A stretch of DNA of 64,000 nt from Hymenobacter sp. 15J16-1T3B (GTDB lineage: Bacteria; Bacteroidota; Bacteroidia; Cytophagales; Hymenobacteraceae), in assembly GCF_020711235.1 (NCBI RefSeq), contig NZ_JAJFAV010000022.1:1-64000 (forward strand), in the 5' to 3' direction. This document shows positions 43,424 to 52,359 of the stretch, piece after piece; position 1 is the stretch's first letter, and each line of letters starts with the position of its first letter. The notes under the pieces are model-generated. The model worked only from the letters and a program-made list of their open reading frames with translations, did not search any database and was not told the DNA's origin. The position numbers and the translations under genes are program-made.

Positions 43424-45532
43424 ATGGAAAAAACGCTCACCTTCCAGCACGTCAGCTACCTGTGGGACGATGCGAAGGCGGCCCAACTGGCCGGCGACGA
43501 AGTAGCTCTGTTCCTCTACCGCTCGAACTTGCTGGGCGCCGACCTGCGCCTGACCAACTACGCCGGCGGCAATACCTCCTGCAAAATCACCGAAACCGAC
43601 CCCGTAACGGGCCAGCCGGTAGAGGTGATGTGGGTGAAGGGCTCGGGCGGCGACATCGGCACGCTCACCAAGGCCGGCTGCGCCAACCTCTACGTCGACA
43701 AGCTGCACGCCCTGAAGCAGCGCTACCGCGGCCTGGAGTTCGAAGACGAGATGGTGGCCCTGTTCGACCACTGCCTGTTCGACCCGAAGTGCGCCGCCCC
43801 CTCGATTGACACCCCGCTGCACGGCCTGCTGCCCTTCAAGCACATCGACCACCTGCACCCCGACGCGCTGATTGCCATTGCCGCCAGCAAGGACGGCGAG
43901 CAGATCATGCACGACATCTGGGGCGACACCATGGCCTGGCTGCCCTGGCAGCGCCCGGGCTTCGACCTTGGCTTGAAGCTGGAGGAAGTGGTGAAAAACA
44001 ACCCCGGCCTGCGCGGCGTCATCCTCGGCGGCCACGGCCTCTTCACCTGGGGCGACACCAGCTACGATTCCTACATCAACACGCTGGAAGTCATCGAGCA
44101 GGCCGCCAGCTACCTCGAAGAAAACTACGGCAAGCGCCGCCCCGTTTTCGGCGGCGTGAAGCAGGAGCAAACCTTGGACGCCACCCAGCGCCGCCAGCAG
44201 GCCGCCGCCGTGATGCCCACCCTGCGCGGGCTGGCCTCGGGCCACCGCCGCATGCTCGGCCACTACACCGACGACAGCCGCGTGCTGGAGTTCGTGAATT
44301 CCAACGACCTGCCGCGCCTGGCGCGCCTGGGCACCTCTTGCCCCGACCACTTCCTGCGCACCAAAATCCGCCCGCTCGTCCTCGACCCGGCGCAGATGCA
44401 CCAGCCGCTGCCGGCGGTAAAGGAGTACCTGCAGGAGCAGTTTGAGGCCTACCGCCAGGACTACACGGCTTACTACGAGCGCAGCAAGCACGCCAACTCG
44501 CCCGCCCGTCGCGACCCGAACCCGGTGGTGATTCTGTGGCCCGGCGTGGGCATGTTCACCTTCGCCAAGGACAAGCAGACCGCCCGCGTAGCCGCCGAAT
44601 TCTACACCAACGCCATCAACGTGATGCGCGGGGCCGAAGCCGTGTCGGAGTACCAGGGCTTGCCCGAGCAGGAAGCCTTCGACATCGAGTACTGGCTGCT
44701 GGAAGAAGCCAAGCTGCAGCGCATGCCCAAGCCGAAGTCCCTCTCGGGCCAGGTGGCGTACGTGACCGGCGGCACCGGCGGCATTGGCAAGGCCATCTGC
44801 GAAATCCTGCTGCAAAACGGCGCCTGCGTGGTGGCTACCGACCGTGACCGGCTGGAAGAAACCCAGACCGAGCTGCGCCAGCGCTACGGCAAGGACAACG
44901 CCCTGACGGCGCCCATCGACGTGACCAGCGCCGAGAGCATTGCCGAGTCGCTGCGCCAGTCGGTGCTGCAGTTCGGCGGCGTCGACATCGTGGTGAACTG
45001 CGCCGGTCTGTCGATTAGCAAGCCGCTGAGCGAGACGACCCAGGCCGACTGGGACATCCTGAACGACGTGCTGGTGAAGGGCCAGTTCCTGGTAACCCAG
45101 CAGGCCGTCGAAATCCAGCGCCAGCAGAGCCTGGGCGGCGACGTGGTGAACATTGCCAGCAAAAACGGCTTGGTAGCCGGCCCCAACAATGTGGCCTACG
45201 GCACCGCCAAAGCCGCCCAGCTGCACATGTCGCGCCTGCTCGCGGCCGAGCTGGGCCCCGACAAAATCCGCGTCAACACCGTGAACCCCGACGCCGTGCT
45301 ACGCGGCTCCAAGATCTGGGAAGGCGACTGGGCCGCCGGCCGCGCCAAGGCCTACGGCGTGGCGGTGGAGGACCTGCCGGCGCACTACGCCAAGCGCACC
45401 CTGCTGGGCGAGGAAGTGCTGGCCGAGGACATTGCCAAAGCCGTGCTCGTGTTCGTCGACGGCTCGCTCTCGAAGTCGACCGGCAACGTGCTGAACGTGG
45501 ACGGCGGCGTGGCCATGGCCTTCGTGCGCTAA
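43424..45532 (+). CDS. rhaEW: bifunctional rhamnulose-1-phosphate aldolase/lactaldehyde dehydrogenase
   Basis: The 702-aa fusion has a class II aldolase domain (about 20-400) with zinc-binding histidines H143 and H145 (FKHIDHLHPDA) and H204 (LGGHGLFTWG). A short-chain dehydrogenase domain (about 440-702) carries the NAD motif VTGGTGGIG (447-455), VDIVVNCAGLS and catalytic Y592-x-x-x-K596 (VAYGTAKAAQ). It cleaves L-rhamnulose 1-phosphate into dihydroxyacetone phosphate and L-lactaldehyde and oxidises the latter to L-lactate. The lutABC genes downstream can then take lactate to pyruvate. It is divergent from rhaT and followed by a strong terminator, so it is probably expressed alone. Confidence 0.94.
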   Translation: MEKTLTFQHVSYLWDDAKAAQLAGDEVALFLYRSNLLGADLRLTNYAGGNTSCKITETDPVTGQPVEVMWVKGSGGDIGTLTKAGCANLYVDKLHALKQRYRGLEFEDEMVALFDHCLFDPKCAAPSIDTPLHGLLPFKHIDHLHPDALIAIAASKDGEQIMHDIWGDTMAWLPWQRPGFDLGLKLEEVVKNNPGLRGVILGGHGLFTWGDTSYDSYINTLEVIEQAASYLEENYGKRRPVFGGVKQEQTLDATQRRQQAAAVMPTLRGLASGHRRMLGHYTDDSRVLEFVNSNDLPRLARLGTSCPDHFLRTKIRPLVLDPAQMHQPLPAVKEYLQEQFEAYRQDYTAYYERSKHANSPARRDPNPVVILWPGVGMFTFAKDKQTARVAAEFYTNAINVMRGAEAVSEYQGLPEQEAFDIEYWLLEEAKLQRMPKPKSLSGQVAYVTGGTGGIGKAICEILLQNGACVVATDRDRLEETQTELRQRYGKDNALTAPIDVTSAESIAESLRQSVLQFGGVDIVVNCAGLSISKPLSETTQADWDILNDVLVKGQFLVTQQAVEIQRQQSLGGDVVNIASKNGLVAGPNNVAYGTAKAAQLHMSRLLAAELGPDKIRVNTVNPDAVLRGSKIWEGDWAAGRAKAYGVAVEDLPAHYAKRTLLGEEVLAEDIAKAVLVFVDGSLSKSTGNVLNVDGGVAMAFVR

Positions 45533-45580
45533 CGAATTAAAAAAGGGATGCGCGCGCAATGCCCTGCGCGTGCAGTGGGA

Positions 45581-45617
45581 TAAATAAGCCGGCCGCTTGG
45601 CCGGCTTATTTATTTTA
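45581..45617 (+). terminator. intrinsic terminator after rhaEW
   Basis: AAATAAGCCGGCC (45582-45594), loop GCTT, GGCCGGCTTATTT (45599-45611), followed by ATTTTAT: a perfect stem with a T-rich tail 49 bases after the rhaEW stop. Confidence 0.85.
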
Positions 45618-45650
45618 TCCGCCTTGAGTTGTTAGCGCATTTGTAGTAGT

Positions 45651-45672
45651 ATTATTAAATCAATTTAATAAT
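45651..45672. promoter_or_regulatory. 22-base AT-rich palindrome, possible regulator binding site
   Basis: ATTATTAAA, spacer TCAA, TTTAATAAT: arms are perfect complements. It lies 228 bases before the GntR-type gene in otherwise GC-rich DNA, and could be an autoregulatory site. Confidence 0.35.
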
Positions 45673-45899
45673 TACCAAATCCCAATTACTGGCAACGTTC
45701 CCGGCATCGTTTGCGCAACTAAACCGTAGGCTTGTTTTCTATTTTCAGTTGATTTGAGTAAGTTTTGTCTACTCCAGACCTCCCCTCCACCCTGGTTTGC
45801 CCGGCCCCGCCCTGCGGGGCCGCTTTCCCGCTGCTGCCAGCTTCGCGCCGGGGCCCGCAGGAATACCGGCCAACCAGCCTTGCCACCTAGCCGCAACCG

Positions 45900-46913
45900 A
45901 TGTACAAACTGCAGTTTAAGCCGTTTGATAAAACCCCGAAATACAAGCAAATCGTGCAGTCGGTCATCACCGACATCGAGCGCGGCGTGCTCAAACGCGA
46001 AGACCAGCTGCCCTCCATCAGCGAGCTGAGCGCCGAATACTACCTGGCCCGCGACACCGTGGAAAAGGCCTACCGCGAACTGCGGGCCCGGGGCTTCATC
46101 GTCTCGGTGCAGGGCAAGGGCTACTACGTGCAAGCCACCGACGCAAGCAAACTCAAGATTCTGCTGGTGTTCAATAAATTAAGCTCGTATAAAAAAATTA
46201 TTTATTACTCCTTCCTGAATGCCCTCGGCGACCGGGCAACGGTGGATTTGCAAATCCACCACCACAGCGCCAGCTTGTTTCAGGATATCATGGAAAAAAG
46301 CCTCGGCAAATACAATTATTACGCCGTGATGCCGCATTTTACCCAAGACTTGGATAAGGCGGATTTCAAGGCAATTTTGAACAGCATTCCGCCCGGCGAG
46401 CTGGTGCTGCTCGACAAGGATATTCCTGACCTGAAGCACCCCACACTAGCGGTGTACCAGGACTTCGACAAGGACATCTTCGGGGCCCTGGAGGGCGTGC
46501 ACGACTTACTGGCCAAGTACCACAAGCTGGTGCTGGTGCTGCCGAGCGTGGGCAACAACTACCCGGTGGAAATCGGCTGGGGCTTCCGCACCTTCTGCGC
46601 CAAAAACGGGAAGGAGTTTGCCATCAAGGAAAACGCCATGAACGAGGTGCTGGAGCCCGGCACCGCCTACGTGGTGGTGGAAACCACCGACCTGGCCGAG
46701 CTCATCAAGAAAGTGCGGCAGACGCCCTACCTGCTGGGCCGCGAAATCGGCATCCTCTCCTTCAACACCAGTACCCTGAAGGAACTGCTGGGCATCACCG
46801 TCATTTCCACCGACTTCGAGGCCATGGGCCAGACGGCCGCCACCCTGCTGCTGCAGGGGCGCCGCGAGAAGGTCAAGAACCCGTTCTACACCATCCGGCG
46901 CGGGTCGTTGTAA
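45900..46913 (+). CDS. GntR-family transcription regulator with sugar-binding effector domain
   Basis: The 337-aa protein has an N-terminal winged helix-turn-helix (about 1-80: YKQIVQSVITDIERGVLKRE DQLPSISELSAEY, ending in RGFIVSVQGKGYYVQ) typical of GntR regulators. A C-terminal domain of about 250 residues has the layout of LacI-type periplasmic-binding folds (LKILLVFNKLSS, VMPHFTQDLDK, GREIGILSFNTSTLKELLGI). Located among rhamnose genes, it is the likely regulator of this set, with L-rhamnose or rhamnulose as effector. The bases around 46160-46330 are less GC-rich than the surroundings. The ligand and targets are inferred. Confidence 0.88.
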   Translation: MYKLQFKPFDKTPKYKQIVQSVITDIERGVLKREDQLPSISELSAEYYLARDTVEKAYRELRARGFIVSVQGKGYYVQATDASKLKILLVFNKLSSYKKIIYYSFLNALGDRATVDLQIHHHSASLFQDIMEKSLGKYNYYAVMPHFTQDLDKADFKAILNSIPPGELVLLDKDIPDLKHPTLAVYQDFDKDIFGALEGVHDLLAKYHKLVLVLPSVGNNYPVEIGWGFRTFCAKNGKEFAIKENAMNEVLEPGTAYVVVETTDLAELIKKVRQTPYLLGREIGILSFNTSTLKELLGITVISTDFEAMGQTAATLLLQGRREKVKNPFYTIRRGSL

Positions 46914-46983
46914 CCGCCGAAGGGCTTTTTAGCCCATCAGACGGAGCGCGGCCTAGGCATCCTGTTAGTTAGTAACTAGTAGT

Positions 46984-47066
46984 GTCCTGCTGAGCTTGTC
47001 GAAGCATCTCTACCGAACGACGCTACGAAGCGGTAGAGCTGCTTCGGCAAGCTGCTCAGCATGACG
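46984..47066. repeat. dispersed inverted-repeat element, compact copy
   Basis: Arms at 46984-47014 (TCCTGCTGAGCTTGTCGAAG..) and 47031-47066 (..CTTCGGCAAGCTGCTCAGCATGACG) enclose a short loop. The pattern GTC(A/C)T..TGAG..CGAAG links it to the elements at 10008 and 55993. Confidence 0.6.
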
Positions 47067-47199
47067 TTCTTTTTTCGTCGTTTGATAGCCGCCCGCGAGA
47101 TGCCTCGGCGGCGCTTAGCAGGGCCTTCAAGTTTATCTGCCGGCCCAGTGCAGTTTGCCTTAAGCTGCTGGCCAGCTTTTTTACCCGTGCGGCCCGCGT

Positions 47200-47211
47200 G
47201 CAGGAGAGTTC
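47200..47211 (+). promoter_or_regulatory. candidate rhamnose operator, copy 4 (isomerase)
   Basis: GCAGGAGAGTTC lies 107 bases before the isomerase start, reading toward it, and runs into a GTTCAGAAC palindrome (47208-47216). Confidence 0.5.
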
Positions 47212-47318
47212 AGAACAGTTTCGGGCGTGGTCAAAACTACTTTGCTACTTCTTAGCCATGTCCCACCCGGCGGGGCGGTGACTACTCACTCAGCCCCGGC
47301 CATTCTTCCCGCGCGACT

Positions 47319-48599
47319 ATGATTGACGCCCAACGTCTCCACGATTTCAATCAAGCCAAGCAGGCCGAGCACAGCTTGCGCCTGGGCTACCTCTCGGACC
47401 TGCTCAACCGCCGCGGCCTTGATGCGCAGGACGTAATTCAGAAGCTGGTGCAGTTTCAGGTGGCCATTCCGAGCTGGGCGCTGGGCACGGGCGGCACGCG
47501 CTTCGGCCGCTTCCCGCTGGGCGGCGAGCCGCGCAACCTGGAGGAAAAAATTCAGGACATCGGCCTGCTCAACCAACTTAACGGCTCCTCGAACTCGATT
47601 TCCCTACACATTCCCTGGGATATTCCGAAGGACGTGGCCGCCATCGAGCAGCAGCTGCGGGAGCAGAAGCTGGTGATTGACTCGGTCAACTCCAATACCT
47701 TCCAGGACCAGAAAGACCAAGCTTACTCGTACAAATTCGGCTCCTTGTGCCACACCGAGCAAGGCGTGCGTGAGCAGGCCATTCAGCACAACATCGAGTG
47801 CGTGCGCTACGGCGAGCAGCTCGGGGCCAAGACGCACACCGTGTGGCTGGCCGACGGCTCGAACTTCCCCGGGCAGCAGCACTTCCGCCGCGCCTACCAG
47901 CGCACGCAGGAGTCCTTGGCGTCCATCTACGAGGCGCTGCCCTCCGACTGGACCATGCTCATCGAGTACAAGCCCTACGAGCCGAATTTCTACTCGATGA
48001 TCATCCCCGACTGGGGCACTTCCTACTCCTTGTGCCAGCAGCTCGGGAAACAGGCGCAGGTGCTCGTGGATTTGGGCCACCACCTGCCCAACACCAACAT
48101 CGAGCAGATTGTGGGCCGCTTGCTGCACTTCGGGCGCCTCGGCGGCTTCCACTTCAACGGCTCCATGTACGGCGACGACGACCTAACGACGGGCAGCATG
48201 AAGCCCTTCCAGCTCTTCCTCATTTTCAACGAGTTGGTGGACGGCGCCCAGGATTCGGCGGTCAGCAACCCGGCCGTGGCCTACATGATTGACGCTAGCC
48301 ACAACACCAAGGACCCGCTGGAAGACCTGCTGATGTCGGTTGATGGCATCCTCGGCGCCTACGCCAAGGCCCTGCTCGTGGACCGCGCTCAGCTGAGTGA
48401 CCTGCAGCAACACAACGACGTGGTGCGGGCCGAGGAACTGCTGCGCGACGCGTTCCTGACCGACGTGCGGCCCCTGGTGCAGGAAGCCTACCGACAGGCC
48501 GGCGGCGCCATCGACCCGATTTCGGCCTACCGCACCGCCGCCGTGCGCGAGCAGCTGATTCAGCAACGCGGCAAGCTCAGCCTCTCGACCGGCCTGTAA
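47319..48599 (+). CDS. rhaI: L-rhamnose isomerase (RhaI type)
   Basis: The 426-aa TIM-barrel sugar isomerase matches the RhaI form of L-rhamnose isomerase, which turns L-rhamnose into L-rhamnulose with divalent metal. Typical blocks are FQVAIPSWALGTGGTRFGRF, SISLHIPWDIP, INSNTFQDQ-like residues (VNSNTFQDQKDQAYSYKFGS), MLIEYKPYEPNFYS, VLVDLGHHLPNTNIEQIV and FHFNGSMYGDDDL, with His and acidic metal ligands. It is distinct from the E. coli RhaA sequence family. It starts a + strand operon with the kinase 11 bases downstream. Confidence 0.92.
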   Translation: MIDAQRLHDFNQAKQAEHSLRLGYLSDLLNRRGLDAQDVIQKLVQFQVAIPSWALGTGGTRFGRFPLGGEPRNLEEKIQDIGLLNQLNGSSNSISLHIPWDIPKDVAAIEQQLREQKLVIDSVNSNTFQDQKDQAYSYKFGSLCHTEQGVREQAIQHNIECVRYGEQLGAKTHTVWLADGSNFPGQQHFRRAYQRTQESLASIYEALPSDWTMLIEYKPYEPNFYSMIIPDWGTSYSLCQQLGKQAQVLVDLGHHLPNTNIEQIVGRLLHFGRLGGFHFNGSMYGDDDLTTGSMKPFQLFLIFNELVDGAQDSAVSNPAVAYMIDASHNTKDPLEDLLMSVDGILGAYAKALLVDRAQLSDLQQHNDVVRAEELLRDAFLTDVRPLVQEAYRQAGGAIDPISAYRTAAVREQLIQQRGKLSLSTGL

Positions 48600-48610
48600 C
48601 GCCAACTCGT

Positions 48611-49939
48611 ATGAAAAAGACCATCTACGCCGTCTTCGACGTGGGCAAGACCAACAAAAAGGTCATCCTCTTCGACGAAGACCGGCAAATCATCGAGGAA
48701 AAGCAGCACGTGTGCGTGGATACCGTCGACGACGACGGCTTTCCGTGCGAGAGCCTGGCCCGCCTCACCCAGTGGGTGCAGGACCACTGGCACGCCTTGC
48801 GCCAGAACCCGCGCTACTCCGTGAAGGGCGTGAACTTCACCTCCTACGGGGCCTCCTTCGTGCACCTGGGCGCCAACGGACAGCCGGTGCTGCCCTTGTA
48901 CAACTACCTCAAGCCCATGCCGGAGCAGTGGCTGGAGCGCTTTTACCAGGAACTGGGCCAGTCGAAGGAGGAGTTTGCGGCCGCTACCTGCTCGCCGCAG
49001 TTGGGCATGCTCAACTCGGGCCTGCAGCTGTACTGGCTGAAGCACGCCAAGCCCCAGCAGTTTTCGCGCATCCGCACGTCCTTGCACCTGCCGCAGTACC
49101 TCTCCTACCTCATCACAGGCGAGGCCTTCAGCGACTACACTTCCGTGGGCTGCCACACGGCCCTCTGGGACTACGCCAAAGGCCAGTACCACGACTGGGT
49201 GTACCGCGAGGGCATCGACGACAAGCTGGCCCCGCTGACCCAGGACTCGGTGGCCGGCGTGGTCGACGGCATCCTGGTGGGCGTGGGCCTGCACGACTCG
49301 TCGGCGGCCGTGCTGCCCTACCTGCTGGAGTGCCCGGAGCCCTTCCTGCTCGTTTCGACGGGCACTTGGGCGGTGGTGCTGAACCCGTTTAACGACCAGC
49401 CGCTCACGCCCGAGTTGCTGCGCCGGGACTGCCTGAGCTTCCTCTCGCCCAAGGGCCGCATGACCAAGGCGGCGCGTAGCTTCTTCGGCCGGGAGCATGA
49501 CTACCAGGTGCAGCGCATTGCCAACCACTTCCAGGTCAAGCCGGACTTCTACCACAGCTTCGTGCTGGCCCGCCCCTACGACCCGCAGGCGGCGCCCTTC
49601 CATCCGTGGTGCATGGCCGGCACCGGCCCCTTCCCGGACGAGCCGGTGACCGAGTGGGATTTGTCGGGCTTCAAGACGGCCGGCGAGGCCTACCACCAGC
49701 TCATCCACGGGCTGATGGACATTCTCACCGAGTCGATCAAGCTGGTGTACCAGGACGAGCGGATCATCTACGTCGACGGCGGCTTCGCCCGCAACCCGCT
49801 GTTTATGCAGGTGCTGAGCTGGAACTTCCCGCAGGCCGATATCCGCACCCTGGAAGTGCCCCAGGCCACCGCGCTGGGCGCCCTCACGCACCTGGAACAG
49901 GGCGAAGCCTGGACCAAAACGCAGCTGTTGTTTACGTAG
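48611..49939 (+). CDS. rhaB: FGGY-family L-rhamnulokinase
   Basis: The 442-aa kinase has the FGGY ATPase core: KKTIYAVFDVGKTNKKVILF (phosphate 1), LGMLNSGLQLYWLKHAKPQQ, YLSYLITGEAFSDYTSVGCH, FLLVSTGTWAVVLNPF (phosphate 2) and IYVDGGFARNPLFMQVL (adenosine region). It should phosphorylate L-rhamnulose at position 1 for RhaEW. It is divergent from E. coli RhaB, but context and the isomerase 11 bases upstream support the role. A 168-base inverted repeat follows before lutA. Confidence 0.9.
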   Translation: MKKTIYAVFDVGKTNKKVILFDEDRQIIEEKQHVCVDTVDDDGFPCESLARLTQWVQDHWHALRQNPRYSVKGVNFTSYGASFVHLGANGQPVLPLYNYLKPMPEQWLERFYQELGQSKEEFAAATCSPQLGMLNSGLQLYWLKHAKPQQFSRIRTSLHLPQYLSYLITGEAFSDYTSVGCHTALWDYAKGQYHDWVYREGIDDKLAPLTQDSVAGVVDGILVGVGLHDSSAAVLPYLLECPEPFLLVSTGTWAVVLNPFNDQPLTPELLRRDCLSFLSPKGRMTKAARSFFGREHDYQVQRIANHFQVKPDFYHSFVLARPYDPQAAPFHPWCMAGTGPFPDEPVTEWDLSGFKTAGEAYHQLIHGLMDILTESIKLVYQDERIIYVDGGFARNPLFMQVLSWNFPQADIRTLEVPQATALGALTHLEQGEAWTKTQLLFT

Positions 49940-49940
49940 T

Positions 49941-50108
49941 GCCTCCCCTCAGCCCCCTCTCCGATGGAGAGGGAAAACCAGCTTTTAGGTTTCTGGAGCT
50001 AATTCAGGGGTGAACCTGCACCGTTTTCATGTGAAGCCAGACTTCACTAATTCTAACTGCTAGAGCTAGTTCCCCTCTCCTTTTCGGAGAGGGGCCTAGG
50101 GGGAGAGG
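49941..50108. repeat. paired CCCTCTCC/GGAGAGGG hairpins spanning the rhaB-lutA gap
   Basis: A hairpin at 49955-49973 (CCCTCTCC..GGAGAGGG) and another at 50072-50094 (CCCCTCTCC..GGAGAGGGG) are inverted relative to each other with similar flanks, forming one large inverted repeat that fills the gap between rhaB and lutA. It may end or attenuate transcription. Confidence 0.6.
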
Positions 50109-50110
50109 TA

Positions 50111-50905
50111 ATGAAAGTAGGGCTCTTTATTCCGTGCTACATCGACCAGTTTTATCCGCAGGTGGGCATTGCGACCTACCAATTGCTGGAAAAGCTGGGC
50201 GTGCAGGCCGATTTCCCGCGGCAGCAGACCTGCTGCGGCCAGCCGATGGCCAACACCGGCTGCGAGCAGGACGCCAAGCCGGTGTACCATCACTTCGTCG
50301 ACACCTTCGCCGGGTACGACTACGTGGTGGCGCCCTCGGGCAGCTGCGTGTACCACGTGCGCAAGCACTACGACGTGGTGGAGCAAACCGGCGCCGTGCA
50401 GCACGTGCGCCAGTCGACTTTTGACCTGTTCGACTTCATCACGACGGTACTGGGCGTGACGGAGCTGCCGGGCCGCTTTCCGCACCAGGTGGGCCTGCAC
50501 CTGAGCTGCCACGGGCAGCGCGGGCTGCACCAGGCCAACGAGTCGGAAATGACGCCGGTGCGCGACGGGCAGCTCAGCCGCCTGCTGCGCAGCGTCGACG
50601 GGCTGACGCTGACCGAGCTCAACCGCAACGACGAGTGCTGCGGCTTCGGCGGCACCTTCTGCATCACCGAGGAAGCCGTATCGGCGCGCATGGGCCAGGA
50701 CCGAGTGCAGGACCACCTGCTCAACGGCACCGAGGTGCTCACCGGCGGGGATATGTCCTGCCTGATGCACCTGGAGGGCATTGTGCGCCGCCGGCAGCTG
50801 CCGATGCGCGTCATGCACGCGGCCGAAATTTTCAACGCGGCGCTGCCGCAGCCCAGCCCGTCGGTGTCGACGTTTGTGCCGCAGCCCATTGTGGCGGAAA
50901 GCTAG
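50111..50905 (+). CDS. lutA: LutA/LldE, iron-sulfur subunit of lactate oxidation complex
   Basis: The 264-aa protein carries the two cysteine-rich CCG-type domains of LutA/LldE: QTCCGQPMANTG (C41-C42) with SGSCVYH, and HLSCHGQRG with DECCGFGGTF (C176-C177). These bind iron-sulfur clusters in the LutABC complex, which oxidises L-lactate to pyruvate. LutB and LutC follow on the same strand. Its position after the rhamnose genes fits removal of lactate made by RhaEW or by the oxidative pathway further right. Confidence 0.93.
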   Translation: MKVGLFIPCYIDQFYPQVGIATYQLLEKLGVQADFPRQQTCCGQPMANTGCEQDAKPVYHHFVDTFAGYDYVVAPSGSCVYHVRKHYDVVEQTGAVQHVRQSTFDLFDFITTVLGVTELPGRFPHQVGLHLSCHGQRGLHQANESEMTPVRDGQLSRLLRSVDGLTLTELNRNDECCGFGGTFCITEEAVSARMGQDRVQDHLLNGTEVLTGGDMSCLMHLEGIVRRRQLPMRVMHAAEIFNAALPQPSPSVSTFVPQPIVAES

Positions 50906-50988
50906 CCGGCTTCCCGTTCAGGAATTAGTACCGGTAGCGCGGCCCGCTGAGTCCGCACTACGACGCGCCGCTCGGCGCCTTCTTGCCC

Positions 50989-52359
50989 ATGAGTCACCCC
51001 CAACGAGCCGCCGCCTTTACCAGCGACGCAGAGCGCACCACCTGGCACGACGAAACGCTGTGGTTTGTGCGCCAGAAGCGCGACAAGGCCGTGTACGCCA
51101 TTCCGGAGTTTCAGCAGCTGCGCCAGCTGGCCTCCGACATCAAGGAGCACACCCTCAGTCGCCTCGACGAGTACCTGGAGCAGTTTGAGCAGAACGCCCG
51201 CGCCAACGGCGTGCAGGTGCACTGGGCCGCCGACGCCGCGGAGCACAACCGCATCGTGCTCGACATCATGCGCGGCGTGGGCGCCACCAGCCTCGTGAAG
51301 AGCAAGTCCATGCTCACCGAGGAGTGCCACCTCAATCCGTTCCTGATTAAAAACGGCATTGCGGTGGTGGATACCGACCTGGGGGAGCGAATCGTGCAGC
51401 TGCGCGAGGAAGCGCCCAGCCACCTGGTGTTGCCCGCCATTCACCTCAAAAAGGAGGACGTGGGCGAGACCTTCCACGTGCACCTGGGCACGCCCAAGGG
51501 CGAAAAAGACCCGCAGAACCTGACCGAAGCCGCCCGCCAGCACCTGCGCGAGAAGTTTCTCATCGGCCAAGTGGCCATTACCGGGGTCAACTTCGCCGTG
51601 GCCGAAACCGGGGCCGTGGTGGTGTGCACCAACGAGGGCAACGCCGATTTGGGCGTGAACCTGGCGCAGGTGCACATTGCCTGCATGGGCATGGAAAAGC
51701 TCATTCCGCGCACCGCCGACCTAGGCGTCTTCACCCGCCTGCTGGCCCGCAGCGCCACCGGACAGCCCGTCACCACCTACACCTCGCACTTCGCCAAGCC
51801 CGCCGAGGGCCGCGCGATGCACATCGTCATCGTCGACAACGGGCGCACCCGGCAGCTGGGCCGCCCCGACTTCCGCAACTCGCTGAAGTGCATCCGCTGC
51901 GGGGCCTGCATGAACACCTGCCCGGTGTACCGGCGCAGCGGCGGCCACAGCTACGATTTCACCGTGCCCGGCCCCATCGGCGCCATCCTCTCGCCCAACA
52001 TCGACATGCGCCAGCACAGCACGCTGCCCTTCGCCAGCACGCTCTGCGGCTCCTGCACCGACGTGTGCCCGGTCAAAATCGACATCCACGCCCAGCTCTA
52101 CAAGTGGCGGCAGATCATTGCCCAGGAAGGCGAATTGCCGGCCTCCAAAAAGCTGGGCATGAAGCTCCTGAGCACCGTGCTGGCCCATCCCGGCATCTAC
52201 CGCTTCGGCGGAAAAATAGCCCGTGAAGGCCTGCGTCTGCTGCCCCACGGCCTCACCCACGCCGCGGCGTTCAACCCCTGGGCCAAGGCCCGGGAGCTGC
52301 CCGAGCCGCCCAAGCAAAGCTTCCGCGACTGGTACGCGGAGCAGGTGGTAAAATTGTGA
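50989..52359 (+). CDS. lutB: LutB/LldF, ferredoxin-like subunit of lactate oxidation complex
   Basis: From the ATG at 50989 the product is 456 aa (a TTG at 50983 would add two residues). The N-terminal LUD domain includes TSLVKSKSMLTEECHLNPFL and ITGVNFAVAETGAVVVCTNEG. Two 4Fe-4S motifs follow: CIRCGACMNTCPVYR (from C301) and CGSCTDVCPVKID (from C353). Electrons from lactate presumably pass through this subunit to the quinone pool. It sits 83 bases after lutA; its stop lies inside the left arm of the repeat before lutC. Confidence 0.94.
   Translation: MSHPQRAAAFTSDAERTTWHDETLWFVRQKRDKAVYAIPEFQQLRQLASDIKEHTLSRLDEYLEQFEQNARANGVQVHWAADAAEHNRIVLDIMRGVGATSLVKSKSMLTEECHLNPFLIKNGIAVVDTDLGERIVQLREEAPSHLVLPAIHLKKEDVGETFHVHLGTPKGEKDPQNLTEAARQHLREKFLIGQVAITGVNFAVAETGAVVVCTNEGNADLGVNLAQVHIACMGMEKLIPRTADLGVFTRLLARSATGQPVTTYTSHFAKPAEGRAMHIVIVDNGRTRQLGRPDFRNSLKCIRCGACMNTCPVYRRSGGHSYDFTVPGPIGAILSPNIDMRQHSTLPFASTLCGSCTDVCPVKIDIHAQLYKWRQIIAQEGELPASKKLGMKLLSTVLAHPGIYRFGGKIAREGLRLLPHGLTHAAAFNPWAKARELPEPPKQSFRDWYAEQVVKL

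Larger units (their letters stand above)
45533..45899. other. intergenic region before the GntR-type regulator
   Basis: It holds the rhaEW terminator and then an AT-rich segment with a 22-base palindrome that may be an operator for the regulator gene. The remaining 200 bases, including C-rich DNA before the ATG, show nothing else. Confidence 0.5.
46914..47318. other. intergenic region before rhamnose isomerase
   Basis: It contains a copy of the dispersed inverted-repeat element (46984-47066) and one candidate operator (47200-47211). A TACTTTG resembling a -7 element lies at 47238-47244. No gene is seen. Confidence 0.5.

Noticed and set aside
43091-45226. A 711-codon open frame opposite rhaEW
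   Set aside because: Antisense shadow of a well-supported bifunctional enzyme; no domain seen.
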